Origin: CAIWHR01 sp963717695
GTDB lineage: Bacteria; Pseudomonadota; Gammaproteobacteria; Burkholderiales; Casimicrobiaceae
Reading direction: 5' to 3'
DNA: 64,000 bases
NCBI GenBank assembly: GCA_963717695.1
Contig: CAVQWR010000006.1
Location: 620,001 to 684,000, forward strand
How positions within the stretch are numbered: position 1 is the stretch's first letter; each line of letters starts with the position of its first letter. Under the pieces are notes generated by a model. It worked only from the letters and a program-made list of their open reading frames with translations. It had not been told where the DNA came from and searched no databases. The position numbers were made by a program, and so were the translations under genes. Positions 35,392 to 46,301 of this stretch are shown here, in pieces.

Positions 35392-38300
35392 CTAGGGCGT
35401 CGGCAGCGCCTTCGTCAGGTTCGCGTTGGTGATCCCCTTGTCGGCGACCGACAGCGACCCGCTCACGTTGACGTCCTTCAGGTAGTTCGACGCCGTCACG
35501 ACCTGCGCGAGCACCGAGTTGACGATGCCGAGATCGGCGACCGACACCACCCGGCTCCCGTTCACGTCACCCAGCAGGAAACCGACCCGCGCCTCGCCGG
35601 TACCGCCGGATCCACCATCGGTCGACGCGACGTTGCTCAGCGTCACCGTCACGTACTGCTGGTTGTTGACGCCGGTCAGCGGCACCACGACGGCATTGCC
35701 GGAGAACGTCGGCGCGCCCGCCGTGGCGACACCCTCGTTGATCGTCACCGTCGCCGCGTTGAGCGGCTTGTCGAACGTGAACACGATCGTCTGGTTCGGA
35801 CCCTGGCGCGGGTCGGTGGTCGGACTGTGATTCACCACGCCCACCGCTGTGAGCGTGAGCGGAAGGTCGAACGTGCCCGCCGCACCGTGCACGCGGCGCG
35901 ACGCGGCACTCTGCAGTGTGGGCGGTGTGCCACCCACCTCGTATGCGCCCATGTCCGCCGCCGCGCCGACGACCCGCGCGTGCGGAACGCCGCGCTGGTC
36001 GGTGGTGAGGGACAGCGGATTGCTGCCGGTGTTGATCGCCGGACTGCCGGCAAGCAGCGCCTGCGTCTGCGTCGGCCCGCCGTTGTTCGCGAGCGGCCCC
36101 AGCATCGGATCAGTGGCGAGCAGGTTGCCGCTGCCCGATACGGTGATGTTGCACGACGGGAGCGGGCAGATCGTCTGGATCGCCGAGTTTGTCGCGTTGA
36201 CGGTGAACGACGGGAACCCTCCCGCGACGCTTGCCGCAATGTCACCCCCGTCGCTGGAGTTGTTGGCCAGAATCGTCGAGGCGAGCGTGAGCGTGGGCGC
36301 CAACTGCCCTGCACTGACGCCCATCGCGACGCCGCCGGTTCGCGTCTGCGGCGCCGTGTTGTTGGCCACCGTCGAGTTGTCGATCGTCATGGCGACATTG
36401 CTGCTGATAAGCATCGCGCCTGCCGTGGCCGGCGACGAATTGCCCGAGATCGTGGAGTTGACGATCATCGCGTTCATCGTGTCGCCCGCGCCCTGCAGGT
36501 CCGCGGCGGTGTTGTACGTGGTGAGGCCACCGCCCCGCGTCAGATCGGAGGCCGTAGCGTCGACCAGCGAATTGCCGGAGATCTCCGAACGCTCGATGCG
36601 CAGTGACTTCATATGCACATGCAGGCCGCCGCTGCGATAGATCTGCGTCGGGGGCGGGGACGCCGGCAGGACGACCTGGTTGTTGACGATCCGCGTGTCG
36701 GTGATCGTTGCGTCGCCGATCGTATCCATGTGAATGGCTCCGCCGAAGCCGTTGAATCCGACCGGAAGCGCCTGATTGCCGGAAAAAACGCTGCCTGAAA
36801 TGTTCACGACAGGCGCAACGTGCGTCCCCGCGCAGCGCTCGAAGACGACCATGGCGCCGCCCGAAACATTCACGTCGCTGGGTCCGATCGGTTGCGCCTT
36901 GTTGTTCACGAACTGCGAATTGGTGATCGTCAACGCCTGTCCGGCGTATTGCGCCTGGAAGAAAAGGCCGCCGCCGTCCGCTGCCACGTTGTTGTCGAAC
37001 GTCATGCCGTCGAGCGCGAGGCTGTGCTCGGTGAAGATCGCGCCGCCGGCGTTGCTCTGCGTGCGCCGCGCATTGGTGAGCCGCAGTCCGGAGATCGACA
37101 CAAGGTAATCCGTGCCGTCGAGCGCCGGACATGCCGGATCGGTCGCGAAGATGGAGAAGTGCCGACCAACGGCGTTGGCGTCCACGGTCAACGTGCCCGC
37201 GCCGGGGCCGACGATCGACATCGCTTGAGCTATCTGGATCTGCCCGGATGTCAACGTGATCGTGCCGGTGACCGCCGGATCGAACGTGACGGTGTTCGGG
37301 CCCGGATCGGCGTTGGCCCGCGCGATCGCGTCGCGCAGGCTGCCCAGTCCGCTGTCGTTGTTGTTCGTGACGACGTAGCCCGCCGCGGGCATGAGCAAGC
37401 GACCGATCCGGGCGCCTACATACTCGGTGAACCACATGTTGCCGTCGGGTCCGGCAGTAATTCCAAGCGGCCCCGAACCTGCCGAAATGCCTTGGGGGTA
37501 AGTGGTCAGGACTCCAGCCGGTGTGATCCGCCCGATGCGGTTTCCCTTGTCTGCGGTGAACCAGAGGTTGCCGTCCGGGCCGGCCGCAATCCCGTCCGGT
37601 CCAGCGCCCGCCCCACTGAAGGGACCGAATTCGGTGACGGTGCCAACGGTTCCGTTCGCCGGCAGCGCGACGATCTTCCCGATCCGGTTGCTGTCGTATT
37701 CGGTGAACCACATGTTGCCGTCGGGCCCGGTGGTAATATTGCTAGGCCCGGCGAACGCGGTGATGCCGGCGCTAAATTCGGTGACGATGCCGGACGTGGT
37801 GATGCGCCCGATCCGGTTGCCGTCCCATTCGGTAAACCACAGGTTGCCGTCCGGCCCCGCGGCAATCCCCGAGAGGCCGGAACCGGGTGTAATGCCAGCG
37901 CTGAATTCGGTGATGGCACCGGCCATCGTGACCCGCCCGATGCGGTTGCCGAGCTCCTCCACGAACCACATGTTGCCGTCGGGCCCGGCGGTGATGTCGG
38001 ATGGCGCCGAGGCCGGGGTGATGCCCGTACTGAATTCGGTGACCAACCCGGCCGGCGTGATGCGCCCGATCCGGCTGCCGCCGTATTCGGTGAACCACAG
38101 GTTGCCGTCCGGTCCGAGGGCTATGAAGGCGGGCCGCGCACCTGGCGTGATGCCGGCGATGAATTGGGTAATGACACCGGCGGGCGTGATCCGCCCAATC
38201 GAATCGACGCCGTTGGCGGACTCGGTGAACCACAGGTTGCCGTCCGGCCCCGTAGTGATACCGACCGGTTGCGCGCCTTGGGTAATGCCCACATCGAATT

Positions 38301-39348
38301 CGGTGATCACGCCAAGCGTCGTGCTCTTGCCGATCTTGCTCGCATTGAATTCGGTGAACCACAGATTGCCGTCGCTGCCCGTGACGATGTTGCGGGGGCC
38401 CGAATTGGGGCTGAGGCCGGCGCTGTACTCGGTAACGACACCCGCGGGAGTGATCTTACCGATCCGATTGCCGTTGAGTTCCGTGAACCACATATTCCCG
38501 TCAGGGCCAGGTGCCAGACCGTTGGCACCTCCGCCTGCCGTGAGTCCACCGAACTCCGTAACCACTCCCGCCGTCGTGATGTACGCGATCTTGTTGACAT
38601 TGAACTCCGTGAACCACAGATTGTTGTCCGGACCCAGCGCGATGCTGGCGGGGCCCGCTCCCGGAGTAATGCCGGCGCTGAATTCGGTGACCACACCGCT
38701 GGTGGTGATCCGCCCTATCTTGCTCACACCCTGTTCCGTGAACCAGAGGTTGCCATCGGGGCCCTTCTCGATGGTGCTGAGGCCTGCGGCGGCGGTGATC
38801 CCGACGCTGAATTCGGTGATGACTCCAGCAGTGGTGATTCGCCCGATCTTGTTCGCAGTGGATTCCGTGAACCACAGGTTGCCATCGGGGCCCGTCACAA
38901 TGGCGATGGGCACCGAATTGGCTGCGAGCCCGCTGAACTCCGTAATCACGCCGGCCGGCGTGATCTGCGCAATCTTGCTGGTGAGGCGTTCGACGAACCA
39001 GATGTTTCCGTCAGGACCCAAGGCTATTCCGCCCGGACCCGCTCCGGCGGAGAGGCCTGCGCTGTATTCAGTGACCACGCCCGCAGGCGTGATCTTGCCG
39101 ATCCGGTTGCCAGTGAATTCGGTGAACCAGATGTTGCCGTCGGCGCCAAGCGCCAACGCGCGATTTGCGGGCGCCGGTGGAATGCCTGCACTGAACTCCG
39201 TGACGATCTGCGCATGCGCGGAACCTGCGATCAACTGCAGCGCGACGAGCGCAACGGTGAACGCAAGCGCCCATGACGCGAGCCTCCGGTGCCCGCAACA
39301 GGATTCAGCGAGACGCGCGGAGTTCGCGGCGACGATGCGTACATTCAT
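35392..39348 (-). CDS. Secreted double beta-propeller (14 Vgb/NHL-like repeats) with polymorphic beta region and shared tail
   Basis: 1318 residues. The start at 39348 opens a long signal peptide ending AGSAHAQ (about residue 47). Residues 48-670 contain 14 repeats of about 43 residues, consensus ITPAGVVTEFSAGITPG..GPDGNLWFTE..GNRIGRI, as in virginiamycin B lyase, a seven-bladed propeller; 14 equals two complete propellers. The His/Glu lyase residues of Vgb were not checked, so enzymatic activity is not claimed. Next is a right-handed beta-helix-like region starting NNDSGLGSLRDAIARANADP and rich in TNSQFVNNKA-type turns, as in polymorphic outer-membrane/adhesin proteins. The shared tail begins AASRRVHGAAGTFDLPL with a five-residue insertion before NHSPTTDPRQGP and ends GDVNGSRVVSVADLGIVN, DVNVSGSLSVADKGITN, TKALPTP. 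Probably a surface or secreted binding protein. Confidence 0.85.
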   Translation of the reverse strand: MNVRIVAANSARLAESCCGHRRLASWALAFTVALVALQLIAGSAHAQIVTEFSAGIPPAPANRALALGADGNIWFTEFTGNRIGKITPAGVVTEYSAGLSAGAGPGGIALGPDGNIWFVERLTSKIAQITPAGVITEFSGLAANSVPIAIVTGPDGNLWFTESTANKIGRITTAGVITEFSVGITAAAGLSTIEKGPDGNLWFTEQGVSKIGRITTSGVVTEFSAGITPGAGPASIALGPDNNLWFTEFNVNKIAYITTAGVVTEFGGLTAGGGANGLAPGPDGNMWFTELNGNRIGKITPAGVVTEYSAGLSPNSGPRNIVTGSDGNLWFTEFNASKIGKSTTLGVITEFDVGITQGAQPVGITTGPDGNLWFTESANGVDSIGRITPAGVITQFIAGITPGARPAFIALGPDGNLWFTEYGGSRIGRITPAGLVTEFSTGITPASAPSDITAGPDGNMWFVEELGNRIGRVTMAGAITEFSAGITPGSGLSGIAAGPDGNLWFTEWDGNRIGRITTSGIVTEFSAGITAFAGPSNITTGPDGNMWFTEYDSNRIGKIVALPANGTVGTVTEFGPFSGAGAGPDGIAAGPDGNLWFTADKGNRIGRITPAGVLTTYPQGISAGSGPLGITAGPDGNMWFTEYVGARIGRLLMPAAGYVVTNNNDSGLGSLRDAIARANADPGPNTVTFDPAVTGTITLTSGQIQIAQAMSIVGPGAGTLTVDANAVGRHFSIFATDPACPALDGTDYLVSISGLRLTNARRTQSNAGGAIFTEHSLALDGMTFDNNVAADGGGLFFQAQYAGQALTITNSQFVNNKAQPIGPSDVNVSGGAMVVFERCAGTHVAPVVNISGSVFSGNQALPVGFNGFGGAIHMDTIGDATITDTRIVNNQVVLPASPPPTQIYRSGGLHVHMKSLRIERSEISGNSLVDATASDLTRGGGLTTYNTAADLQGAGDTMNAMIVNSTISGNSSPATAGAMLISSNVAMTIDNSTVANNTAPQTRTGGVAMGVSAGQLAPTLTLASTILANNSSDGGDIAASVAGGFPSFTVNATNSAIQTICPLPSCNITVSGSGNLLATDPMLGPLANNGGPTQTQALLAGSPAINTGSNPLSLTTDQRGVPHARVVGAAADMGAYEVGGTPPTLQSAASRRVHGAAGTFDLPLTLTAVGVVNHSPTTDPRQGPNQTIVFTFDKPLNAATVTINEGVATAGAPTFSGNAVVVPLTGVNNQQYVTVTLSNVASTDGGSGGTGEARVGFLLGDVNGSRVVSVADLGIVNSVLAQVVTASNYLKDVNVSGSLSVADKGITNANLTKALPTP
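37390..39240 (-). repeat. Fourteen tandem Vgb/NHL-type repeats (about 129-bp units)
   Basis: In-frame repeats inside the gene at 35392-39348. Each unit carries GPDGNLWFTE and (N/S)(R/K)IG(R/K)I. Unit 13 has an extra VALPANGTVG insertion. Units differ enough in sequence to look old, unlike the DUF11 units at 43-45 kb. Confidence 0.85.
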
Positions 39349-39913
39349 GGAGCCCCCTTGTGTTCCATGCACGACGCGCGTGGCGCGCGTCAAAGCGGGG
39401 GCCCTCTTATCAGGCCATCCACCCCCGGGATCATTGCCCCCCCGCCATGCCCGAGGCGTACTGCGTCGGCAGATGTTAGTCGCTTCCGCCCACGCGTCAA
39501 CACTTTTTCGCGGCGGCTGGCGCGACGGCAGAGGCAGTCCGGTCCCTCGGCGGGGGCGCATCCCGCTGCGTTGCGCGCCGCAACACGCAAGTTTGGCGTC
39601 GGGCGAGTCGGAACGCCGAAGCCAAGAGAATCACTTCGCTTCGGCAAATAAAAAGCGGCCGCGTAGGCGGCCGCTAGTGTCATCGCAGCGTGGAGACTGG
39701 CTCCGATCCGTATTGTCCTTGAGCACCTCGCCTTCGCCTTTCGGCGTACGGCTTCACAGCTTCGGATTGCTCCTCGTTGTGCTGAGGCCCCGCGGACAGG
39801 GACTGCCTTGATGACGATGCCATTGTTGCCGCAACCCGCAGCGCTCGCTACGAGCCATTTGCTCATTGCGACGTAGGAGTGCGCCTACGCGTTGCGATCG
39901 TACGTCGCCGCGG
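39349..39913. other. Intergenic region with terminator, no convincing gene
   Basis: 565 bp. Includes the GC-rich upstream region of the propeller gene and a strong terminator at 39650-39675. A minus-strand reading frame of 158 codons starting at 39866 spans the terminator and has no recognisable domain or ribosome site, so no gene is called. Confidence 0.5.
39650..39675 (-). terminator. Intrinsic terminator downstream of the 39914 gene
   Basis: Nine-base perfect stem (39654-39662 with 39667-39675), four-base loop, then TTTTTATTT on the minus strand. It lies about 240 bp past the stop at 39914, further than usual. Confidence 0.8.
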
Positions 39914-42074
39914 TTAAGGCGCCGGCAGCGACTTGGTGAGATTCGCGTTGGTGATGCCCTTGTCGGCGACGGTGAGCGTTCCGGTGAAATTCACGTCCTT
40001 CAGGTAATTCGCGGCCGTCACGACCTGCGCGAGCTGCGCATTGACGAGCCCGAGGTCCGCGATCGAGACCACGCGCGTCTGGTTGACGTCGCACGCGAGA
40101 TAGCCGACGCGCACCGTTGCCGCGCCGCCGGTGCCCCCATCAGTCGCCGTGACGTTGGTGAGCGCCACCGTCACGTACTGCTCGTTGAGGACGCCGGTCA
40201 GCCCGACGACGACGCTGTTGCCGGAGAACGTCGGCGCGCCTGCCGTTGCCGTGCCCTCGGTGACGCTGACGGTCGCTCCGTTGAGCGGCTTGTCGAACGT
40301 GAACACGAGCGTCTGCGCAGGCCCGAGCCGCGGCTCGGTCGTCGGGTTGTGATTGATGGCCGGAGGCACGACCGTCGACAGCGGGAGGTCGAACGTGCCC
40401 GCCGCGCCGTGAACCTTGCGCGACGCGGCGCTTTGGAAGACCGGCATCGCCCCGACTGCGCCGCACGTGGGGAACTTGAACGACGCGATCTTCGTCGCCC
40501 AGTTGAACGACCCCGTGGGAGGGAACGCATATTGGTTCGTGTACCAGAACGTGCAGTCGTCCGACGGATCGATGCGCATCGAGGTGTAATCGCCCCAGCG
40601 TCCCTGCGTGCCGGTCTGCGACGCCGTGCCGTCGATGATCGACGCTTCGCCCTGCGCCATCGTGCCGGCCGCATCGGCGGCAAGGCGTCCGGTGTAGTGG
40701 ATCGACGGGAAGACGGTTCCGCTCGACACGCTGAAGCCCAACGCCATGTTGCCGGACTGGTCCATCGCGATGCTGCCCATGAAGCGATAGCTCGCGTCAG
40801 GCGCGTAGGTGCCCTGCTGAAAGACGACGGGGCTGCGAACCGGGGCTGCGCACCTCGTACCAGCGCACAGCCCGTGGACGGTGCCCGCGATCACCGTGTG
40901 GTTCGTCACCAGCGACTCGTGCGTGCCGAAGTTGCGATAGGCGAGCCGGTACATCAGCCGGTCGTCGAGCGTGATCGGTCTTGCGTCGTAGATCGGCTGC
41001 GGCAACGCAGATGCCGCCTGTGAGCCGTGCAGGGAAATTGCGTGAACGGCGGTGACGGTGAGGATCGTCGGCCCCGTCAACGTCGAGTTGGCCGGCGTCG
41101 TCCAGTCGACGTGGAACTTCCACAGCCCGAGGCTGGTAAGTAGTCTGCAGCTGATGCAGGTAATTCGGGGCGCCGGCGGGCGGCGGCGTCGCGCCGTCGA
41201 GGTCGGCGGGAGGAAGCGCGCCGTTGCTGGCGTCGAGGAAGCACTGCTGCGTCGCCGCAAGCCCCGCCAGCATCTTCGCGCGGTCGAGCGCGCAGACCTC
41301 GTCCGCCCAGGAAAGCGGGCCGGCATCGTGGTGAACATGTTGTACGTGAAGTAATAGGCGTCGGGCCACACGCCGACCTTCGGGATAGTCGGGGAAATTC
41401 TGGTACGAGAAACGCGTAGCGCGTGTACGTCCCGGTCGGATCATTCGTCGTCGAGATGGCGAAGCACTCCAGATACGGAATCGGTGTCGGCGGGTTCGCG
41501 TGCGCGCCGGTCACCGCGAATTGCGTGATCAGCCAGCGGTCCGCGAGCCTGTCGTACTGCACGACCGGGTCGCCGTCGTTGTCTACTCTGGCACAGTCCG
41601 CCGAAGCCGGCCCAGAGCGAGTTGATGTCGTGCGGCACGCCGATGATGGCGCCGGACTTGTTGAACACGGCGAACATCGTGTTCACGGTCTGCACGATGT
41701 GGTTCGGCCCGACCGCGATGTTGTCGTCGGACGGCGCGCCCGAAAATCGTGAATCCCGTGAAGCCCGTGCCGAGGCCGGCGACGTTGACGGTCGTGGCCG
41801 GCATGTTCGGTGCGGCGGGAATGCGCCTGAATCGCCGTGTCGACGCCGGGTGCGCCAGCGCGTCGCGGCACGGCGGCAGACGGACGCCGTATTGAAAGCG
41901 GGCCCTCGGGACCGGTGGCCGCGCCGGAAGGTCGCGCACCGCCGGCGACACGTCGAAATGCACGGCGTCGCTGACTTGCGCGCCCTGCATCACCGGCTGC
42001 GCGGATGACGCCGTCGCGAAGATTGCGAGCGCGCCTGCGAACACAACCATAAGACAAGAAAAGCGAATGCGCAT
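39914..42074 (-). CDS. Secreted protein with shared tail, broken by several frameshifts
   Basis: About 720 residues if the frames are joined. The start at 42074 opens a signal peptide (FSCLMVVFAGALAIFATASSA). Successive pieces in different frames read as one protein: GLGTGFTGFTIFG, VQTVNTMFAVFNKSGAIIG, DINSLWAGFGGLC, QYDRLADRWLITQFAVTGA, ISTTNDPTGTYTRYAF, MWPDAYYFTYNMF, then an uninterrupted stretch from about 41130 to the end. The middle resembles secreted proteins with a VVQYDRLADRW core known as uncharacterised bacterial proteins. At least four frame changes (within about 41880-41130) are needed. The shared tail is intact: AASRKVHGAAGTFDLPLSTV, loops ACDVNQTRVVSIADLGLVN and DVNFTGTLTVADKGITN, ending TKSLPAP. 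Either a pseudogene or a poorly sequenced gene; the intact tail argues weakly for error. Confidence 0.7.
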
Positions 42075-42249
42075 CGCCGCTCCGATAGGCATGCCGACGG
42101 GCGAAGTTGTCCGGCGGACTCTGTCCCGGCGCCGCCGGGACGGACCTATTGTAACCATTCGCCCTATCGGCGGTGGGGAATGAGGTCAGCGTCCTTCCGG
42201 CCGTCGGGCCCTTTCGTCGGCGGCGCGAACCCGCGCCGCGCCTGCATCA

Positions 42250-45200
42250 TCACGGCGCCGGCAGCGCCTTCGTCAGGTTCGCATTCGTGATGCCCTTGTC
42301 GGCTATGGAGATGGCGCCGCTCGCATTGACGTCCATCATGAAGTTCGACGCCGTCACGGCCTGCGCGAGCTTCGAGTTGACGAGACCGAGGTCCGCGACC
42401 GATACAACCCGGGATTGGTTGACGTCGCCGACGAGGAACCCGACGCGCACCTCGCCGCTGCCGGCGGGCCCCCCGCCGGTCGGCATGACATTGGTGAGCG
42501 TCAGTGTTACGTACTGCTGGTCCGTCACCCCAGAGAGCGGCACCACGACATCGTTTCCGGAAATCGTCGGCGCCCCGGCCGTCGCCGTGCCCTCGGTCAC
42601 TGCGGCCGTTGCGGCGTTGATCGGCAAGTCGAACGTGAACACGATATTCTGCGCCGGACCTTGCCGCGGCTCGGTGGTCGGATTGTGATTGACGACGCCC
42701 ACGCCCGTCACCGAGAGTCCGAGGTCGAACGACCCCGCAGCGCCGTGCGTCTTGCGCGAGCTCGCGCTGACGAGCGTGGGCACGGGGATGATGTTGAAAG
42801 GGTTCGATGTTGCCGAAGCGAGCCCGGCGCTGCTGGCCGTCAAGGTATACCCAGGCCCACCCTTGTCGATGCTCAACGTGCTGAACGTCGCGATTCCGCC
42901 GCTCGCACTGATCGAGGCGGTGCCGCCCAGCGTGCCGCCGGATGGGTTGCTGCCTATCGCCATGCCGACCTGCGCCGTCGAGATGGTGACCGGGATGCCC
43001 GCGGCATCCTGCACCTGCACGACGACTGCCGGCGTGATCGCCGCACCCGCGTTGGCATTCGAGGGTTGCACGGTAAAGGCGAGTTTTGCGGCGGGTCCCG
43101 AGATCGTCGTCGGATCGCTCGCGGCGTCGTTGGTCGTGTTGAGCTCGCCGCCCCTGAAACTGTCACGTTGTTCGTGACGCTGGTCGGCGCGCTGCCGGCG
43201 ACATTCACCGTGAGCGTGAGCGGCGGATAGCTCGACCCGGCGGCGAGCACCGTGTTGCCGAAGTCGCGGGTGCACGGCCCGGACGGTTGCGTGCAACTCC
43301 AGGCGGAGCCGCTGATCGACGTCGCGGTGAGCCCGCTGGCGGCAGCGTGTCGGTGACGATGACGCTGTTGCCCGATTGCACCGCCCCGGGGCCGACGTTG
43401 TTGACGGTGATGGTGTAGGTGGCGCCGAGTTCTGGCTTTGCGTGAAGTTGCCGACATGGGTCTTGGTGATGGTGAGGTCCGGGCCCGGACCGATGGTGGT
43501 CGGGTCCGATGCCGCATCATTGGCCGTGTTCAGTTCGCCGCCGCCGGACACGGTGACGCTGTTGGTGACCGAAGCGGGTGCGTTGGGGGCGACATTCACC
43601 GCGAGCGTGAGCGGCGGATAGCTCGACCCGGCGGCGAGCACCGTGTTGCCGAAGTCGCGGGTGCACGGCCCGGACGGTTGCGTGCAACTCCAGGCGGAGC
43701 CGCTGATCGACGTCGCGGTGAGCCCGCTGGGCGGCAGCGTGTCGGTGACGGTGACGGTGTTGCCCGATTGCACCGCCCCGGGGCCGACATTGTTGACGGT
43801 GATGGTGTAGGTCGCCGAGTTCTGGCTTTGCGTGAAGTTGCCGACATGGGTCTTGGTGATGGTGAGGTCCGGGCCCGGACCGATGGTGGTCGGGTCCGAT
43901 GCCGCATCATTGGCCGTGTTCAGTTCGCCGCCGCCGGACACGGTGACGCTGTTGGTGACCGAAGCGGGTGCGTTGGGGGCGACATTCACCGCGAGCGTGA
44001 GCGGCGGATAGCTCGACCCGGCGGCGAGCACCGTGTTGCCGAAGTCGCGGGTAGCACGGCCCGGACGGTTGCGTGCAACTCCAGGCGGAGCCGCTGATCG
44101 ACGTCGCGGTGAGCCCGCTGGCCGGCAGCGTGTCGGTGACGATGACGCTGTTGCCCGATTGCACCGCCCCGGCGCCGACATTGGTGACGGTGATGGTGTA
44201 GGTCGCCGAGTTCTGGCTTTGCGTGAAGTTGCCGACATGGGTCTTGGTGATGGTGAGGTCCGGGCCCGGACCGATGGTGGTCGGGTCCGATGCCGCATCA
44301 TTGGCGGTGTTCAGTTCGCCGCCGCCGGACACGGTGACGCTGTTGGTGACCGAAGCGGGTGCGTTGGGGGCGACATTCACCGCGAGCGTGAGCGGCGGAT
44401 AGCTCGACCCGGCGGCGAGCACCGTGTTGCCGAAGTCGCGGGTAGCACGGCCCGGACGGTTGCGTGCAACTCCAGGCGGAGCCGCTGATCGACGTCGCGG
44501 TGAGCCCGCTGGCCGGCAGCGTGTCGGTGACGATGACGCTGTTGCCCGATTGCACCGCCCCGGCGCCGACATTGGTGACGGTGATGGTGTAGGTCGCCGC
44601 GTTCTGGCTTTGCGTGAAGTTGCCGACATGGGTCTTGGTGATGGTGAGGTCCGGGCCCGGACCGATGGTGGTCGGGTCCGATGCCGCATCATTGGCCGTG
44701 TTCAGTTCGCCCCCGCCGGACACGGTGACGCTGTTGGTGACCGAAGCGGGTGCGTTGGGGGCGACATTCACCGCGAGCGTGAGCGGCGGATAGCTCGACC
44801 CGGCGGCGAGCACCGTGTTGCCGAAGTCGCGGGTGCACGGCCCGGACGGTTGCGTGCAACTCCAGGCGGAGCCGCTGATCGACGTCGCGGTGAGCCCGCT
44901 GGCCGGCAGCGTGTCGGTGACGATGACGCTGTTGCCCGATTGCACCGCCCCGGGGCCGACATTGGTGACGGTGATGGTGTAGGTCGCCGCGTTCTGGCTT
45001 TGCGTGAAGTTGCCGACATGGGTCTTGGTGATGGTGAGGTCCGGGCCCGGACCGATGGTGGTCGGGTCCGATGCCGCATCATTGGCCGTGTTCAGTTCGC
45101 CGCCGCCGGACACGGTGACGCTGTTGGTGACCGAAGCGGGTGCGTTGGGGGCGACATTCACCGCGAGCGTGAGCGGCGGATAGCTCGACCCGGCGGCGAG

Positions 45201-45626
45201 CACCGTGTTGCCGAAGTCGCGGGTGCACGGCCCGGACGGTTGCGTGCAACTCCAGGCGGAGCCGCTGATCGACGTCGCGGTGAGCCCGCTGGCCGGCATC
45301 GTGTCGGTGACGATGACGCTGTTGCCCGATTGGACGTCCCCCGGGCCGATGTTGCTGACGGTGATGGTGTACGTGGCGCCGAACTGGCTTTGCGTGAAGT
45401 TGCCGCTGTGCGTCTTCGTGATGGTGAGATCGGGCGTCAGGGCGGCGAAGGCCGATGTCGCCGCGAGCAGGCAGAGTGTGCACGCGGCCGCCGCCATCCG
45501 CACCGCGACAGCGCGCAGGTCAAGAACAGCGATGCGATGCGTGGTCGCGCCTGGCGTCCCGCCAATGCCATGCGCATAAGGTGCGGCTGAATCGTGACGA
45601 AAACTACCCTCGTGCCCGGCGCTCAT
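42250..45626 (-). CDS. Secreted DUF11-repeat protein with shared tail, several frameshifts
   Basis: About 1125 residues when frames are joined. Hydrophobic signal (AAACTLCLLAATSAFAA) after a 40-residue leader, then six DUF11-type repeats of 130 residues (LTITKTHVGNFTQSQNAATY, VTDTLPASGLTATSISGSAW, APNASVTNSVTVSGGGE-like). DUF11 domains are Ig-like stalk modules of bacterial surface proteins. An Ig-like region follows (KLAFTVQPSNANAGAAITPA, PGYTLTASSAGLASATSNP), then the shared tail from SSRKTHGAAGSFDLGLS, loops GDVNQSRVVSVADLGLVN and DVNASGAISIADKGITN, ending TKALPAP. Frame changes occur in the repeats at about 44051-44053, 44443-44445 and 43346-43412. The repeats are nearly identical at DNA level, so assembly errors here are likely. 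AGGGGA precedes the ATG. Confidence 0.78.
43095..45437 (-). repeat. Six near-identical 390-bp tandem repeats encoding DUF11 domains
   Basis: The landmark ctcgacccggcggcgagc occurs at about 43231, 43622, 44012, 44403, 44793 and 45183, a spacing of 390-391 bp. The central units are almost identical in DNA, so they are recent duplications or are kept uniform by recombination. Two units share the same extra base (gtagcac instead of gtgcac). Confidence 0.9.
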
Positions 45627-46146
45627 GTCATCGTCCCCTTTTCAGCAGTGAACCCACGCGCCGGGCGAACTGGCGCCATCGTGCAGCCAGAACTCTACGC
45701 GGTCCTGGCCGAATTGAAACGCGAAAATGCGCTGAAATGCGGCTCGATTACCGCGCACTGAACGGTACTCGCAGCGGTCGGGTGTGGCAGCATTGGGTTC
45801 AGGCCGATGTCCGGATCCGGCGGCACGGTCTGGGCAAAGGCGCCGCCGGCGGCCACCAGTGCGAACACGAGTCAGTGCGAGGCGCAACGGGAACGACACG
45901 AGGCGGGACGTGCATCGCATGACGGTGACTCCGGCGGCATCGCTGCCGCGAATGGGGTTCGGGGGTACCGTCACGGGTCCCGGCGCGCGGCGCGCCCGGT
46001 GCCGATCGCGGCGGAGGTGCCCGCGATGCATCGTCGGCAGTCTAGCTCAAGCCGTAGCGGCACGCGCCTCGACTTCCGGTGAATATTCGACAGCGCACGC
46101 GCGCCGGGCGCCGCGGCGCGGCCCCCGCCCCGCCATGTCGGTCCGG
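45627..46146. other. Intergenic region, no gene seen
   Basis: 520 bp upstream of the DUF11 gene. Presumably holds its promoter. Short open frames exist on both strands but have no recognisable domain, signal peptide or ribosome site. Confidence 0.45.
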
Positions 46147-46250
46147 CTACGGGAGCGACAGCGCCCGCGTCAGAATCGCGTTCGTGATGCCCTTGTCGGC
46201 GACCGTCAGCGTTCCGCTCGCATTCACGTCCTTGAGGAAGTTCGCCGCAG
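46147..46250 (-). pseudogene. Orphan fragment of the shared tail (last 31 codons)
   Basis: Reads AANFLKDVNASGTLTVADKG then ITNAILTRALSLP and a TAG stop: the second calcium loop and end of the family tail with nothing upstream. The match breaks off abruptly at the AAN codons. It lies 97 bp downstream of the intact tail of the next gene (stop at 46347), as expected if recombination between two tails deleted a neighbouring gene. Confidence 0.85.
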
Positions 46251-46301
46251 GTCGCCGGGGCACTACTTCGGAAACGGCACCGCGCCCAGTCCGGCCGCGA
46301 C

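Noticed and set aside
39390..39866. A 158-codon minus-strand frame in the gap upstream of the propeller gene
   Set aside because: It crosses a strong intrinsic terminator, has no ribosome site and no recognisable domain.
43095..45437. CRISPR array or transposon repeats
   Set aside because: The 390-bp units are in frame with a secreted protein, have no spacers, and encode DUF11 domains.
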